Origin: Corylus avellana
Taxonomy: Eukaryota; Streptophyta; Magnoliopsida; Fagales; Betulaceae
Assembly (NCBI RefSeq): GCF_901000735.1
Contig: NC_081545.1
Location: forward strand, 14,992,919 to 15,056,918
Reading direction: 5' to 3'
Length of the DNA: 64,000 nt
Made by a program: the position numbers and the translations under genes. Under the pieces are notes generated by a model. It had not been told where the DNA came from and did not search any database. It saw nothing but the letters and a program-made list of their open reading frames with translations. Below are positions 11,095 to 22,619 of this stretch, in pieces (within the stretch, counting starts at the first letter, position 1; the number at the start of each line of letters is the position of its first letter).

Positions 11095-11825
11095 TGTTGG
11101 GTCATGGATCAGCTATTAAGGCCCAATGGGTCCCAAACCCGATCTCAGCAAGTCAACACACCCGACAAGGCCTCGGACAACTTAGCCCGAGGAGGCCTCG
11201 GACACCAAGGAGCTCTCAGACACCTAGTCTGAGACTCAACTCCTCGGGAGCAAAATAGTCAAGAGTCAAGGGTAGACCAGTCATTTCATAAAAGAGGATA
11301 TCTACATATTCAACTTAAAATGAGTTATCTTATCCCACATTTGAAAAAGCTCTATACAACATAGACAGCTATCAACATACAAATTATCTCCATAGCAAAC
11401 AGGATAGGTAACCATTCAAATTCAAAAGGTTATCTAATTCAAACAAAACCCTTATCGCTTATCCCGAGATCTGAGGTTACTAAGATCACAAAGTGGTGAA
11501 GAAACCCTATCCATCTCAAATAACTGCGAAACAGATATTGAGGGATAGGAAATCTGAGACGTACGGGAAACAAACTCTACTCCATGCTTATAAATACAAG
11601 TCTCAACTTAGATCAAAGGTATGCACAATCCTAACTCAAAAACTTTGATTGTTTATACACTCTTTCCTCAAATTCTAACTTAGGCATCGGAGCTTCCCCA
11701 ACTGGACACCACCGGGAACTCTAATCCTGTTGTTCTTTCTGTGTGTAGCTTGACATATCCTCGAAGTTCTCAACACCTCCTGCTAGGCGTGCCACATCAC
11801 CACCTCGAAAAACTATGTATCAAGT
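11095..11825. mobile_element. LTR-like insert with TSD GTATC
   Basis: The insert starts TGTTGGGTCATGGATC and is flanked by GTATC at 11090-11094 and 11826-11830. It holds a TATA-like box (cttataaatac, near 11587) and a self-complementary GGCCTCGGAC...CCGAGG stretch near 11170. The right end (TATCAAGT) is not the usual CA, so it may be a solo LTR with a decayed end or another element class. No ORF is convincing. Confidence 0.6.
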
Positions 11826-11870
11826 GTATCTAGTCACAGTTTTCCATGTTGATTAATCCAAGAACATGTG

Positions 11871-12495
11871 TGTTCAGTGCCAAAATATTCATATTTGAGC
11901 CCTTAAACATATATGTGTTAATTCCTTAGTGTTGTTAGTTTATGCCAATTTTATTCCTTTTTTGTATTTTCTGTGTCTTTGTAGGCCTTTGGAAGAAAAG
12001 GAAGAAAACCTGAAAGTATTGAGCTTAAAAAGCAAATTTGAGAAATGCTGGAGGCTCTGGTAGTGCGATTGATCGTAGGGGACCTGCGATCGAGCACACT
12101 ACAAGCGGAATGACTAGGCAAGCGCAAGGCGTGTGCTCATGTGCACACAAGGAGACTCGATCGCAGACTTGTGATCGAGGACACACGGGCTATGATCGAT
12201 CACACCCGTGCGCTGGAGAACAGTGAGCTGCCACCAAAATGCCCTTTCCTTCCATATTAGGGTATTCCAAGTCCTACTTGTAATAGGACTAAACCCTACA
12301 AATTTTCTAGGTTTACTAGTGTTTCAAGGACTTCTAATGGCCTATAAATAGACCTCTTAGCTTCTAGGAAGGAGTGTGGAGAAAGAGGCACAAGCTCTAG
12401 AAAGGAACTGAAGGCTAGATCAAAAGGAGTTTAGGTTTTTCTTCTCTTCCACCTTTTATTTTTATTATGTAGTTTATATTTTAATCGAGCCCTAA
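11871..12495 (+). repeat. Opposite-strand LTR fragment inside E's LTR
   Basis: It starts TGTTCAGTGCCAAAATATTC, resembling an Athila-type LTR start, and runs past a CG-rich cluster (12060-12215) and TATA box (cctataaata, near 12341) before stopping in mid-LTR. It replaces about 215 bp of the surrounding LTR instead of adding a TSD. That points to a rearrangement, not a simple insertion. Confidence 0.6.
12060..12215. repeat. CG-rich near-palindrome cluster (LTR fragment)
   Basis: Copies such as TGCGATCGAGCACAC, ATGATCGATCACAC and GACTCGATCGCAG. They lie upstream of the TATA box near 12341. Confidence 0.75.
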
Positions 12496-12794
12496 CTAAA
12501 GTATTAGCTACACATAATTTGGATGGAAATCATCCTTATAAAAAGAAAATAAAGAGGAAAAGAAGAAAAACCAATTAACCCTTCTAGCCTCCAAATCATC
12601 TCCCAAAGCTTGTGTTTGCTTCTCTCTCTCTCTCTCTCTCTCCTTCTGGATGAATATAGGGTATATTTATAGAGTTTGGAACAACCCTAGACGTTCTTAT
12701 GTAGCATAACAACTCAAAAATTGAGTTGGAGTTGGATTCTAGACTTTGAAACCATGCAAAACCGTGTCAAACCATGTCCTCTGTTGCCGAATGC

Positions 12795-12935
12795 ATGACT
12801 ATGCTCGATCCTAGGAGGGCGCTCGATCGCATTACTACGATCGATCCCTTTGGCTGGGGTGCTTGGGCGCATGGCTGCACTCGAGCTTAGCTGCTTGTGC
12901 TCTCGAACCTAGTCTTGCTTGCTCTCGATCCTAGG
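12795..12935. repeat. CG-rich near-palindrome cluster (E 5' LTR)
   Basis: Copies such as GCGCTCGATCGCATTAC and CTCGATCCTAGG. It is the counterpart of the cluster at 6090-6225 in the other LTR. Confidence 0.65.
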
Positions 12936-13116
12936 TCTCCAGCTTTTCCCAAAAACATCTTTTAAGTGTAGAAGTTGCCGAAAACGCTTGTTTTTCTTCA
13001 AAATCCTAAAAATGCAAGAAAACACAAAACAACACAAAACATCAACTGATAACAAAACTAAGAGATCAAGATATGTGAATTAAGGGGCTAGAATGTGTAA
13101 CATTCAGCACTTATCT

Positions 13117-13179
13117 AAGGCATCATGGGAGGCGGAGCAGGACATGTAGAATCGCTACCCGCATTTGTTTGAAACTTGA
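13117..13179 (+). pseudogene. Chromovirus pol C-terminal tail
   Basis: The frame reads SWEAEQDM, a stop, then NRYPHLFET and a TGA. This is the short tail (consensus near W E x E x x M x x x Y P x L F) that follows the chromodomain of plant chromoviral integrases and helps direct integration. The upstream part is separated by element E. The internal TAG is consistent with CAG change. Confidence 0.7.
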
Positions 13180-13287
13180 TTGTGTATGACACTTTTCTTA
13201 AAAGATTATACTTGCACAGTATTCGTATTTCCATTTTGGGTAGTGGAATCGTCGACTAAGAAAGAGTGTCCTTTCCACTATAGGCTT

Positions 13288-13533
13288 ATGGCGCCAATAC
13301 TAGTCGATCCGGATTGTATATGGAACTACTCTTTCTCTGAGTTGCTTGATTTAGGTGTCTAGATTGACGAGGACTGGTACTGTGTGGACAATATCTAGTA
13401 CGATCCTCTGGATGACTTACGAGGTGACTTTCAGCAGCTGTTTTAGGATGAAGTAGTCCCAGTTGGTGAGTGGGAGGAGATAGCCCAGGAGCCTACTGAG
13501 CACGATACCGACAACACTACGAATGGAAGGTAA
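13288..13533 (+). pseudogene. Small acidic ORF between pol and polypurine tract
   Basis: From ATG 13288 to TAA 13531-13533 the frame encodes about 81 residues rich in Asp, Glu, Trp and Tyr (MAPILVDPDCIWNYSFSELL near the start, GEWEEIAQEPTEHD near the end). Three TAG codons (13360, 13396, 13444) break it and no frameshift is seen. Each would be a Gln codon with one C-to-T change. It is in the same frame as the pol tail, downstream of pol's TGA. I do not recognise the protein. It could be an accessory ORF, a captured exon or chance. Confidence 0.45.
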
Positions 13534-14575
13534 TATTCTACTCCTTTTTAAGTGTTATTCTTTTGGTATTTTATCCCGAAATTTTGAGGATGAAATTTTT
13601 ATAAGGAGGGGAGAATGTAGTGATCCATATACTTAACTAAGCTTAGGTAGCTTAGTTAGAGGGTTAATTTGGGTTCTGGGTCACTAGGAACAGTTGGGAA
13701 GGCATTTTGGGGAATTCGGACTTTCTGATCGGATGTACGCATGGGGGACCACTCGAACATACGCATGCAAATAGTACGCGGACGTATGCATGGAGGACTA
13801 CGTGAACATACGCCTGCAAATAGTATGCGGATGTACGCATGGGGGACCACCCGGACGTACGTTGACTTTTGGTTGACCACTAGTTAATGCCTGTACATAT
13901 GATGCAGCCTTTGGTCCACTAGGTAAATAGTACGTGGAGGTACGCCCCAATAGTACCATACCTATGCTACTTTTCAAAACAGCTCTGTAGCGCTCACAGC
14001 TTTTTCCCTCCTATAAATACCCCACCCTTACACGACTCTTACCCCCTGCTGCGAACCTCAATCGACACACTTTTGAGACCCAACAAACAATATTGGAATA
14101 CGGACCCAAGGAAGCTAAAATTCAGATTTTTTTTTGGATAGAAAACCTTGACCCAACGTTTATAAATGAAACGCGAATCAAAGGTAACAACCCTTGACCC
14201 AATGATTATAATTGAATCACAAACCAAAGGTATAAAGTTTGAACGCCACAAGGAAGAATCCTTGATACGTTCAAAAGTTCTTTGAAGAACCAATAGAAGA
14301 AGCAAACCTCACTTTTTTCTAATTTTCATTCATGATGTCCTCATTACAATGAGTGCATGCTATTTATAAAGCATGGCTGAAAATAAGATTACATGCTTGC
14401 TATGGAAAGGAAATTAAATTGGTTCCAACATTGGAAAGTAGATAGAACAAAAAAGGACTAAATAATAGAAACCTAAAATTAAGGCTAATTAGGTCTGAAA
14501 TTAGCAGCTCCTCCATGCCAAAAATAGACTAAAATTGGCTTGGAAATCACGTCTAAGGAAGGTCTTGAAATAGGT

Positions 14576-14659
14576 AAGTCAATCAGCCAATTAATTGGTA
14601 TGTAATTGGAAAGTCAATCAGCCAATTAATTGGTATGTAATTGGCAAGTCAATCAGCCA
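14576..14659. repeat. 35-bp tandem repeat
   Basis: Units start AAGTCAATCAGCC at 14576, 14611 and 14646. The first two units are complete and nearly identical. Confidence 0.9.
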
Positions 14660-14704
14660 TAATCAACCATTAATCCACGCCATTGCTAAGGAAATTATGT
14701 CCAA

Positions 14705-14935
14705 TTAAGCAAGATCAGCTCCATCAATAGCTTGGATTAAATTTATTATGCCTTCATCTTCCTTTGGACCAAGCTTGGAATGCCCCATTTTAGAACCAGC
14801 CCAAATCTCTTGAATCAGCCCATTAAGTGCTTCTTTGATCTTCTTGGATCTTGCTCTAGTAATAGGCCCAACTAGAACATGCAATGGATCCTTTAATGGT
14901 GCTTGTTCATTCTCATCATTCCCTCCCCCATTTAG
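14705..14935 (-). pseudogene. Gypsy pol C-terminal extension (GPITRAR motif)
   Basis: The minus frame from about 14935 to the TAA at 14705-14707 is fully open (about 76 codons). It contains GPITRARSKKIKEALNGLIQ, which matches the basic tail after integrase in many plant gypsy pol proteins. The upstream domains are missing; the fragment is truncated at its right edge by the junction with the host LTR. Family knowledge assigns it; no catalytic residues lie in this part. Confidence 0.7.
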
Positions 14936-15319
14936 CCTCTGTTGCCCCCCTAGAGTTGCTGGGAGAGTGTTTTTGGTGAGTTGAGAGTTCTTGGAGAAGG
15001 AGAGGTAATTCTTGGAGGTTTTGCTACAAGGAGGTAATATTCTAAGCTTAGCTTGTTCCCTACTTAGTTGTTATGTTCTACTTTTCATAGATAGCTTAGT
15101 TAGTAGTTTTGAGCTTCTAGTTAAGTTGTTTCTCTTTAATCTTTATTTAAGTTGGTTTAGCTTTTCACCTTTGTTGAACAAATTATCTTATGCATGGAGG
15201 TATCATTCTGAAATAGGAGGTCTTAGAAATCTGTTTTGGTAGCTTTGGAACCAGTTTGGGAGGATAGGAGGACATTTGGAACAAATTAGGTTCTACCTGA
15301 ACCTTCTAGGCGGACGTAC

Positions 15320-17489
15320 TATAACGACCTCGATGGGTAAATCAATTAACTAGTAATTGATCCCAAGGTTTGTCTCCTAGCCCTATCCCTCACGGGACAA
15401 GACTCAGAGATTTCAACCTCTCATAGACGAGAGACCTCAGCGGAAGACTTTCTAAACTATAGGAATAAAGAGCATTACATACCCAACTACACATTCATGC
15501 ACCATAGTAATCAAAATACCTCATAATATAAAGATAATCATCAAATGTACAGGTCATCAAACCATCATCAAATAAGGTTACAACCCATAATATAATTGTC
15601 TTGACAAAAGATCAACGGATCAAATCCTAAGTTTAAGCAAAGCTAAAGAGATAACAATCTCGATCATGTTTGCTCTGATGGTTCCTCCATCAGTCCACAC
15701 AGAATGCAACCAAACTGGATCCATGTCCTAAAAAATGACTCGAATTAGATCCTTCTCAATCACCCACGTCTGCTCCGAAGGCATCTTCGTTTAAGCTAGC
15801 TAAACTGCGCAATTATTCGTAATGGAGGGGGAAAAACATAAAATAGAGGGGTAAGTCTAAAGACTTAGTGAATGTTAACGCATATAATGCCCATGCCAGT
15901 TTTTGTAACTAGTTTTTATAAAGTATGCAACAGTTCCATCATGACAGTTTTTCATAGGTGTGATATAGATAAATGATATATGCATATGATATAAAGTAAC
16001 AGTCATGATTCAACAATATGGTCTACCCGAGATATTACCCCTTCTCAATAGGGTTGGGGCTGTCCCGAGGGACCTGTAATACATTGCCAGTGCCCCGACC
16101 ATTGTACGCTACCATACATAACACTAGCGGCATGAGCGAGTCCGACCTTGGGTAGCCCACACCACTAATGATGTCCATCCTGCAGTGACCGCCCATTAAG
16201 GTTGCGCCGATCACGAAACAACCATTGGATCCAAGGCCCATACAACAACACACATATTTGACCATAAAGTTAACATGTATAGTAAGCCCATGGCCATTAT
16301 ACCGCACGTATCGGTGTACCTTGTCATACGATGCAATTTATCTTATCTATATTTTACATGCATGCTTTTGCAAGTTTCACTTTGTTATCATATTCAGCAC
16401 AACGTTTTTCTCAAAAATGCTAGAGTTCATGTGCAACAAGTGTAAATCATGAGAGTTGCAAATATTCATGTTTTGGTACACAAAATAGACGTACAGTCAT
16501 GGAAAATAACAGCGAGCATTATGTGAGTTAAAACTCACCTGGGTCAATTAAATTCTCTGAATATTCCTCCGAATGGTCTAGGTTCCCCAAATCTGTGAAA
16601 AACATTCTATTAGACCTAATTCCACTAAAACAACTCTATATCAAGAAAACTGGAGCTATTAGACGGCCAACCAAAATAGCATTCCCTGTAATGCTTCTGA
16701 CCGTATGTCCGCCCAGAAGGTTTCAAGTAGAACCTTATTTTGTCCATTCATCCTCCTATCCTCCCAAACCAATTTCTAAGGCTATCAAAAGGCTTTCTAA
16801 AACTACCTATCTCAAAATAACGTCTTCATGCAATACAAAACATGCTAAATCAAGATAAACTACCAAACCGCCAAGATTAAAACATAACCTAGCTAGAAAC
16901 TCAAAACCAATAACTGAGCTAGCAATTAATCAACATAACAGCTATGAAACGAGCTAGGCTTAAGGGTATTACCTCCTTGTAGCGAAACTTCAAGAACCTC
17001 CTCTCTTCTCCACACAAAACACACAAAATCTCACAAAACACAATCTCATAGAGTTCTGGGAGCCTAAGGGCGTAAATCAGCGTGTGAGAGTAAGGGGTAA
17101 GGGGGTATTTATATCAGAGGGCGCTACCAACTCCTTTGAAAGTAGTGGGCGTCTGGTACTATTGGGGTGTACATCCGGTACTATTTACCCAGCGGTCCAA
17201 AGGCTATATCGTACGTCCAGGTATTATCTAGAGTTTTACCAAAAAGTAGCGTACGTCCGGTGGTCCCCCATCGTACATCCTTGTACTATTTGGAGGCATA
17301 TGTACAATGGTCCCCCCCACGTACGTCATCTACTAATGACAAGAGTCTACGTTCGGCAACCCTAGTGTACGTCGGGTCAAAAAGTCCAAAAGACCCAAAG
17401 TGCCCTTCCAGCTGTTCCTAGTGACCTAAAACCCAAATTGACCTTCTAACTACGCTACCTAAGCTTAGTTAATTATTTTGGTCATTATG
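15320..17489 (-). mobile_element. Solo LTR of a chromovirus related to element I
   Basis: The roughly 2.17-kb block is the reverse complement of the element I LTR type. It has a TATA box (complement of tatttatatcag, near 17110) and ends TATAACGACC on the left and GGTCATTAT on the right. The tetramer GTAC flanks both sides as a TSD-like repeat. Terminal dinucleotides are mutated, so ends are good to a few bases. The surrounding LTR continues in register at 17490. Confidence 0.7.
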
Positions 17490-18876
17490 TACCGCCAAGA
17501 GCACGGACGTATGGCCAAGTGCCCAGACGTATGGCCAATAGCGTTCCGGGGAACGTCATTTTGGCCAGTCATCCGATAGCTCATGTTTTCATGTTCTAGG
17601 TTCGTTTTAGTTGAACTTAGGATTAATGGTAGGTTTTCCATAGATTTGGAGAACCTAGATCTTTTGGAGGGATACTCGGAGAATTTACGCGACCTAAGTG
17701 AGTTTTAACTCACATAATGCTCGCCATTATTTTCCCATAATGCACAACTATTTTGTGTACCAAAACATGCATATTTACAACTCTCACGATATACACTTTG
17801 CTGCACATAAACTCTATCATTTGTGAAAATGTGCTACTTAACAAGATAATGACATTGAGACTTGTAAAAGCATGCATGTAAAATACAAACAAGATTACTG
17901 CATCGTACGACATGGTACACCAGTACATGTAGGACAACGGTCATGGTCAAAAGTGTGTATTGATATATAGACTTTGGATCCAATGGATGTTACGTGACCG
18001 GCACAGCCTTAACGGGCGGTCACTATAGGGTTGCATCATTAGTAGCATGGGCCACCCGAGGTCGGACTCGGTCGGGCTGCTAGTGTTATGGACTATAGCA
18101 TACAATGGTCGGGGTACCGGCATTGTATTACAGGTCCCTTGGAACAGTGACAACCTTACTGAGAAGGGGTAATATCTCGGGAAGACCAGACTGCTGAACT
18201 ATCTCTGTTACTCATGATTATAGCATGTATTATATATATATTGCATCCATGAATTGTCATACCTAAAATGTTGCATTGTTCACTAAATGGAGTTCATTAC
18301 TAAAATGGTATGGGTATTATGTGCATCTCACTAAGTCTTTGGACTTGCCCCTTTCTATTTTCCCTCCCATTATGTATAAATTGCGTGGTTTAGCTAGCTT
18401 AGAAGAGGATGCCTACAGACCGGACTTGGGTGATTGCACAAGATTTGATTAGAGTCGTTTTTGAAGATTTGGATCCAGTGTGGCTGAAGTCCATGTGGAA
18501 TGATGGAAGAACCACACAGGCGGATATGATAAAGATTGTCATCTCTTTTGCATTACTGAAAATTAGGTGTTGATCTTATTACTTTATTGCAAGACAAGTA
18601 TCTTTATGGTCTGTAATATGTTTATTTTGACGATTGGTCGTCGACTAATACATTCAGGAGATCAATTTATGTTATTATGTGCATCTATTTATGTTATGGT
18701 GATTGTACTTGTGGCTTATAGTTATTGCTTTCTATTCCTGTATTTTAAAAGTCTTCTGATGTATTTTCTCATTTAGGAGAGGTTAAGATCCCTTAGTCTT
18801 ATCCCATAAGGGATGTAGGCTGGGAGACGAACCATGAACTCAGTTACTAGTTAATTGATTTCCACGAGGCATTACA

Positions 18877-19532
18877 ATCATTGATTCCCATAAATTATAG
18901 CATGTATTATATCGATGCTGCATTCAAAAATAACTGTCATGTCACAATGCTACATAATTTATCAACAACTCAGTTCATCATTAAAATGGCATAAGTACCA
19001 TATGCATTTTTACTCACTAAGTCTTTAGACTTATCCTTGTATTCATTTCCTGTCATTATATATAAATTGTTTAGTTTAGCATAGCTGAAGATGGATCTGG
19101 GGAACCATTTGGTAGTTATAAAGGACCTTCTTCGGATAATTTTTGAGGACTTGGACCCGGTGTGGCTCAAGAACATGTGGGATGCAAACGGGTCTGTTCG
19201 TGGGGAGTTGCTGGAGATAGTCTCCATGCGTTATTTAGTTAAATGCAGGGTTTAGTATTCAGAACAATTATTCTAGTTTGTATTATTATTTTGATGACCG
19301 GTCTTTAACCAATACATTTGGAGATCCAATTATGTTATTATGCTTATATTTACTATAGTTATTGTAATTAAGATTTTTAGTTATTGCTATCTTTTACCTG
19401 TAGTTAAAAGTCTTCCGTTGTAGTCTCTCTTAGGAGAGGTTATGATCCCTGAGTCTTGTTCCAAGAGGAATAAAGCTGGGAGCCGAAGCATGGGGTCAAT
19501 TACCAGTTAATTGATTTTCACGAGGCATTACA
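18877..19532 (+). repeat. Right remnant of an older related LTR (L)
   Basis: It aligns with 18190-18876 block by block (CACTAAGTCTTTAGACTT, a 'vowing' of the same 3' end, GGCATTACA at 19532) but is clearly diverged. It starts abruptly after the end of element I's LTR, as expected if element I inserted into it. Confidence 0.65.
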
Positions 19533-20459
19533 GTAATACTCCGGAATAATAACGATAAAATAAAATATATTTAATTTGTCTCAGTCACATTTTATAGAAA
19601 ATAATAAAAAATAACACTCGTAATTTTAAGATGTCCTAAACCAATTTTTTTTGGGTGTACTATTGTCCAACAATTTTAGGATTGTAGGTCGAACGTTTAG
19701 GGATACGGTTAAGGTTGAACGTTTGGTGGTCTATGTACGAATGTTCTTCACTAAGGTTTTGCTCGAATGTTCGATGTAGTAGGATTCGAATGTTCGGTCA
19801 GATCCAAAAGTCAAAATCCTTATTTCCAATGAACCCTAATGAACTTGATAAACCCGTTAGCCATTTTTTAAGCTAAACAGTAAACACAACCTAGTAAACA
19901 CTTAGGGTACTACACCCTTTGCTAGGGGTGGCCATCCCTTTGCAGTAAGTTCAGAAGCTGCCCCCATTCACCCATCATTTTTTTTTTTTCTATAAATTTT
20001 TTTAACATAATAAGATATTAATTTTTTTGAGACGTGGCATGTGACATGATAAAATTGATTATGCGGTATTAACCTCATTAATGTTGTTTAATCAGTTTTG
20101 GACTCGAGGAGTTGAGTAAAAAAGGTAAAAAAATTAAAAATTAAGGAGTTAAAATGCCATTTTAAAAAATGAAGGAATAAATTAAAAATGGGCGAAAATC
20201 TAGGAAGTTATAATGAATTTTTTAACAGTGTTATATGATAAATTTTCTGCATTATTATTAACAGACTCTCTAAATTGATACTTTGCTTGCTAATTAGCTG
20301 GCCCAACCCGTTTTGCTTCAAAATTTAATTGGTTGCGTTGCCAACAGAGTTTGGGGCTGGAATTGGATTTGGTACGCAATGGGCTTTAATGGTTGAGGCA
20401 TCCACAGACCTTAACCAGCAGAGTTTGGGCCGATGCCGCATTACATGGTAATCCCACTG
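19533..20459. other. Low-copy AT-rich DNA without a supported gene
   Basis: 19640-19915 has repeated CGAA-GTT words and ends GGGTACTACA, possibly an old LTR remnant. The short GGGGTGGCCATCCC block near 19925 resembles the palindromic block near 29090. Nothing else stands out. Confidence 0.4.
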
Positions 20460-20516
20460 TATTCCAGCAACTCTATTTTTTTTTTTTTTTTTGTAACAAT
20501 ATTCCAGCAACTCTAT
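20460..20516 (-). mobile_element. Tiny poly(A) retroposon insertion 1
   Basis: A 17-bp direct repeat (TATTCCAGCAACTCTAT, 20460-20476 and 20500-20516) flanks 23 bases that read TTGTTAC plus poly(A) on the minus strand. A TSD plus an A tail is the signature of LINE-driven insertion with extreme 5' truncation. Confidence 0.7.
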
Positions 20517-21334
20517 AATTGATTTAAAAATATATAAACTAATTAATTAGAAAAAAATTATATAAGCTAATTGCAATTGCATAAACTTTAAGAAGCTTTA
20601 TTAATTAGATTAGCTTCCTTGCATCAGCGGCTCTCAATTACAATATTCAATATAAACTTGTTTCTGTCCACAAGACATTCATTTGCATAACCTATTCCTA
20701 TAATTGATTTAATTCATAAGGTGTGTGAAAATATTGAAGCAACGAAGTTTGACTTTTGCTTTATCAATGTAAACTCTAAGGTTACGTTTGATGCGTAGAA
20801 TGATTATATATTTCACGAAGAAAAAAAGTTTTTTTATTGAAAATTGGAAGAATATGAAATGAAATTGCCTTGGAATATCTATTTCTATGGGCATTGGAAA
20901 TGACTACTGCAAGTGTTAAGTCATTATTATATACTCTAACACCAAGATTATTCTATTTTATTTTCTTCCATTTCTAATATAAGTGATTATTTTTTTCTTT
21001 TTCATTCTTCCTGCCTATGTCTCACCACTTATTACTTAAATTATAAGTGGAAATAAGATGGCATGAAGTTTGTGGTAGTTCAAGTAGTATATATATGCCA
21101 AAAAAAAATCATTATTAATTCGTAGACTTATTAGCTATATATGGTTTTGACATAAATTTTCTTAAATAAATAAAAAATTATTACGATTTTATGATAGATG
21201 TCTGAGAATGTTGGGTTTGTGTTATATATGCCTAAGCTCTCTTCATCCTCAGCTTCTAATGTTAGAAATTGCTCATCAGATAAAATCTGGAAAATCAATT
21301 TTCTTTTCTAAGTTAATTAGTAAGAGTATATATA
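20517..21334. other. AT-rich DNA, no supported gene
   Basis: Only short ORFs of low-complexity composition. No motif, repeat or splice pattern was recognised. Confidence 0.4.
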
Positions 21335-22076
21335 TAGGGCCGGGCCAACCGCTAGGCGAGTTAGGCTAGAGCCTAGAGCTCCAGATTTCTAAAGCCAAAA
21401 AAAAAATTTTTTAAGGCCCAAAGTATTTTTAATAGGGCCAAAAAAAATTTGCATAAAGGCCTTCAACAAGTTTTCTTGAAACCCTCAACATGCTTTGAGA
21501 AAAATATTATTATTTGTTTATAATATTAAGGCCCCAACCTGCTTTCGTTAGGCCTTCAACATACTTTAAAAAAACAATATTATTATTTTTATAATATGAA
21601 GGCCTTTTGCACAATGGCCATGAGGCCTCAACAGTCAACATGTTTTTTTGAAAAATAATATTATTTGTTTATAATATCAAGGCCCCCTATAAAATAAGAA
21701 CAAAAAAAAAAAAAAAAAATCTGAGAATCCCACATACTTGTCTATTGTGGTTATTTTGCACAAATCCAACCCTTCACGAAAGGTTAAAATGTTCAACTTC
21801 TCACATTTCAAAAAGGTTAAAATGGTTATTTTGCAATCTACGAAAATGTTGAAAGACAAAAATAAGCCTGCTTAATTTAAGTATAAAGAACAAGGAGTAA
21901 GGGAAATGGTGATTTTAGTCTCACAAAAAATCACTAAGTGCAGAATCGGTGCTTATTAAGTAAAGATCTCCTACCATAATAAAATAAATATTATTTAATT
22001 AATATTTAAATATTAAAAAAAAAGGCCCAATTTTAAAGTTTTGCCTAAGGCTCCCCAATACATTGGGCCGGCCCTA
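21335..22076. mobile_element. hAT-type MITE with GGGCCGGCCC termini
   Basis: The ends are TAGGGCCGGGCC and GGGCCGGCCCTA, an inverted repeat. Flanking 8-mers TATATATA (21327-21334) and TATATGTA (22077-22084) match at 7 of 8, the TSD length of hAT elements. The interior is noncoding with three diverged copies of a roughly 80-bp unit beginning AAGGCC(T)TCAAC between 21450 and 21690. No transposase remains. Confidence 0.75.
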
Positions 22077-22358
22077 TATATGTATATTCCCCATGCCCTT
22101 ATGCACTACATGGGCATTTGACTGGATAATATTGAGTCTTAATTCTTAATTTTTTATTTGTTTTGAAACAAAATTGATGATTATCATTGGAGAGAAAGAT
22201 CAGAAGTTGGAGTTAATTAGTATTGAATGTAAAAAATGAAAAGAACATAAAACGAGCTAGGAAGTTGGAACTGGAAAATGAAAAGTAAAAAGAGAAAATA
22301 TGTGAAATCTTAGCGTCTGATCATTTAGAGAGGAAAATTTCAAACTCTATAGTAGTTT

Positions 22359-22363
<5 letters not shown>

Positions 22364-22394
<31 letters not shown>
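22364..22394. repeat. (AT)n microsatellite
   Basis: About 30 bases of pure AT dinucleotide repeat. Confidence 0.95.
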
Positions 22395-22395
<1 letters not shown>

Positions 22396-22619
22396 TAGAT
22401 ATTTTTACTTAAATATATAAAAAACTCCTGGACTTCTTTGAAAACTTGTAGTTATTCAAGAACAACATTAATGTTAAATAATTATCCCATATATATATAT
22501 ATACTGGAAAAGTTGTTCATTACTAGATCAGAACATATATAAAGTCAAATCATGAAATTAAATAAAAGGAAGGAGGTTTGGGGGGGTCTGTTTGGAGAGT
22601 CCTTGATGATCGCCAAGTG

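Larger units (their letters stand above)
5373..13116 (-). mobile_element. Element E: non-autonomous gypsy-type element (CCHC protein only)
   Basis: On the minus strand the order is 5' LTR (13116-10619), primer site, leader, CCHC protein, noncoding 3' module, polypurine tract, 3' LTR (6394-5373, cut by element B). No protease, RT or integrase is visible in about 4.2 kb of interior. It carries a solo LTR, an LTR-like insert and an opposite-strand LTR fragment. It interrupts the pol tail of chromovirus I at 13117. Confidence 0.8.
10619..13116 (-). repeat. 5' LTR of element E (with two foreign segments)
   Basis: The outer parts (10619-11094, 11826-11870 and about 12496-13116) align in order with LTRs of elements A and E. 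11095-11825 is a separate insert. 11871 to about 12495 is an LTR fragment in the opposite orientation. The LTR starts (minus) at 13116 next to the chromovirus pol tail. A TATA-like box is near 12668. Confidence 0.75.
14050..14935 (-). mobile_element. Truncated gypsy element fragment inside the chromovirus LTR
   Basis: Flanking LTR blocks resume on both sides by comparison with 15320-17489. The insert holds a pol tail on the minus strand and noncoding DNA with a 35-bp tandem repeat. Boundaries are approximate and no TSD was found. Confidence 0.6.
13117..18876 (+). mobile_element. Element I: 3' end of a chromovirus (Tekay/Del-like) gypsy element
   Basis: Present are the last codons of pol, a small downstream ORF, a polypurine tract (ATAAGGAGGGGAGAA, 13601-13615) and a 3' LTR. 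With its two insertions removed the LTR is about 2.2 kb, which with the pol tail motif fits the Tekay/Del clade. The body lies left of element E, outside the window. The right end abuts the rest of a related LTR (18877-19532), so I inserted into that LTR. Confidence 0.72.
13616..18876 (+). repeat. 3' LTR of element I, split by two insertions
   Basis: It starts TGTAGTGATCCATATACTTA after the polypurine tract and ends CGAGGCATTACA. A TATA box (cctataaatacccc) is near 14012. About 14050-14935 and 15320-17489 are foreign. The LTR blocks are 13616 to about 14050, about 14936-15319 and 17490-18876. They match the solo LTR at 15320-17489 in inverted order. Confidence 0.75.
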
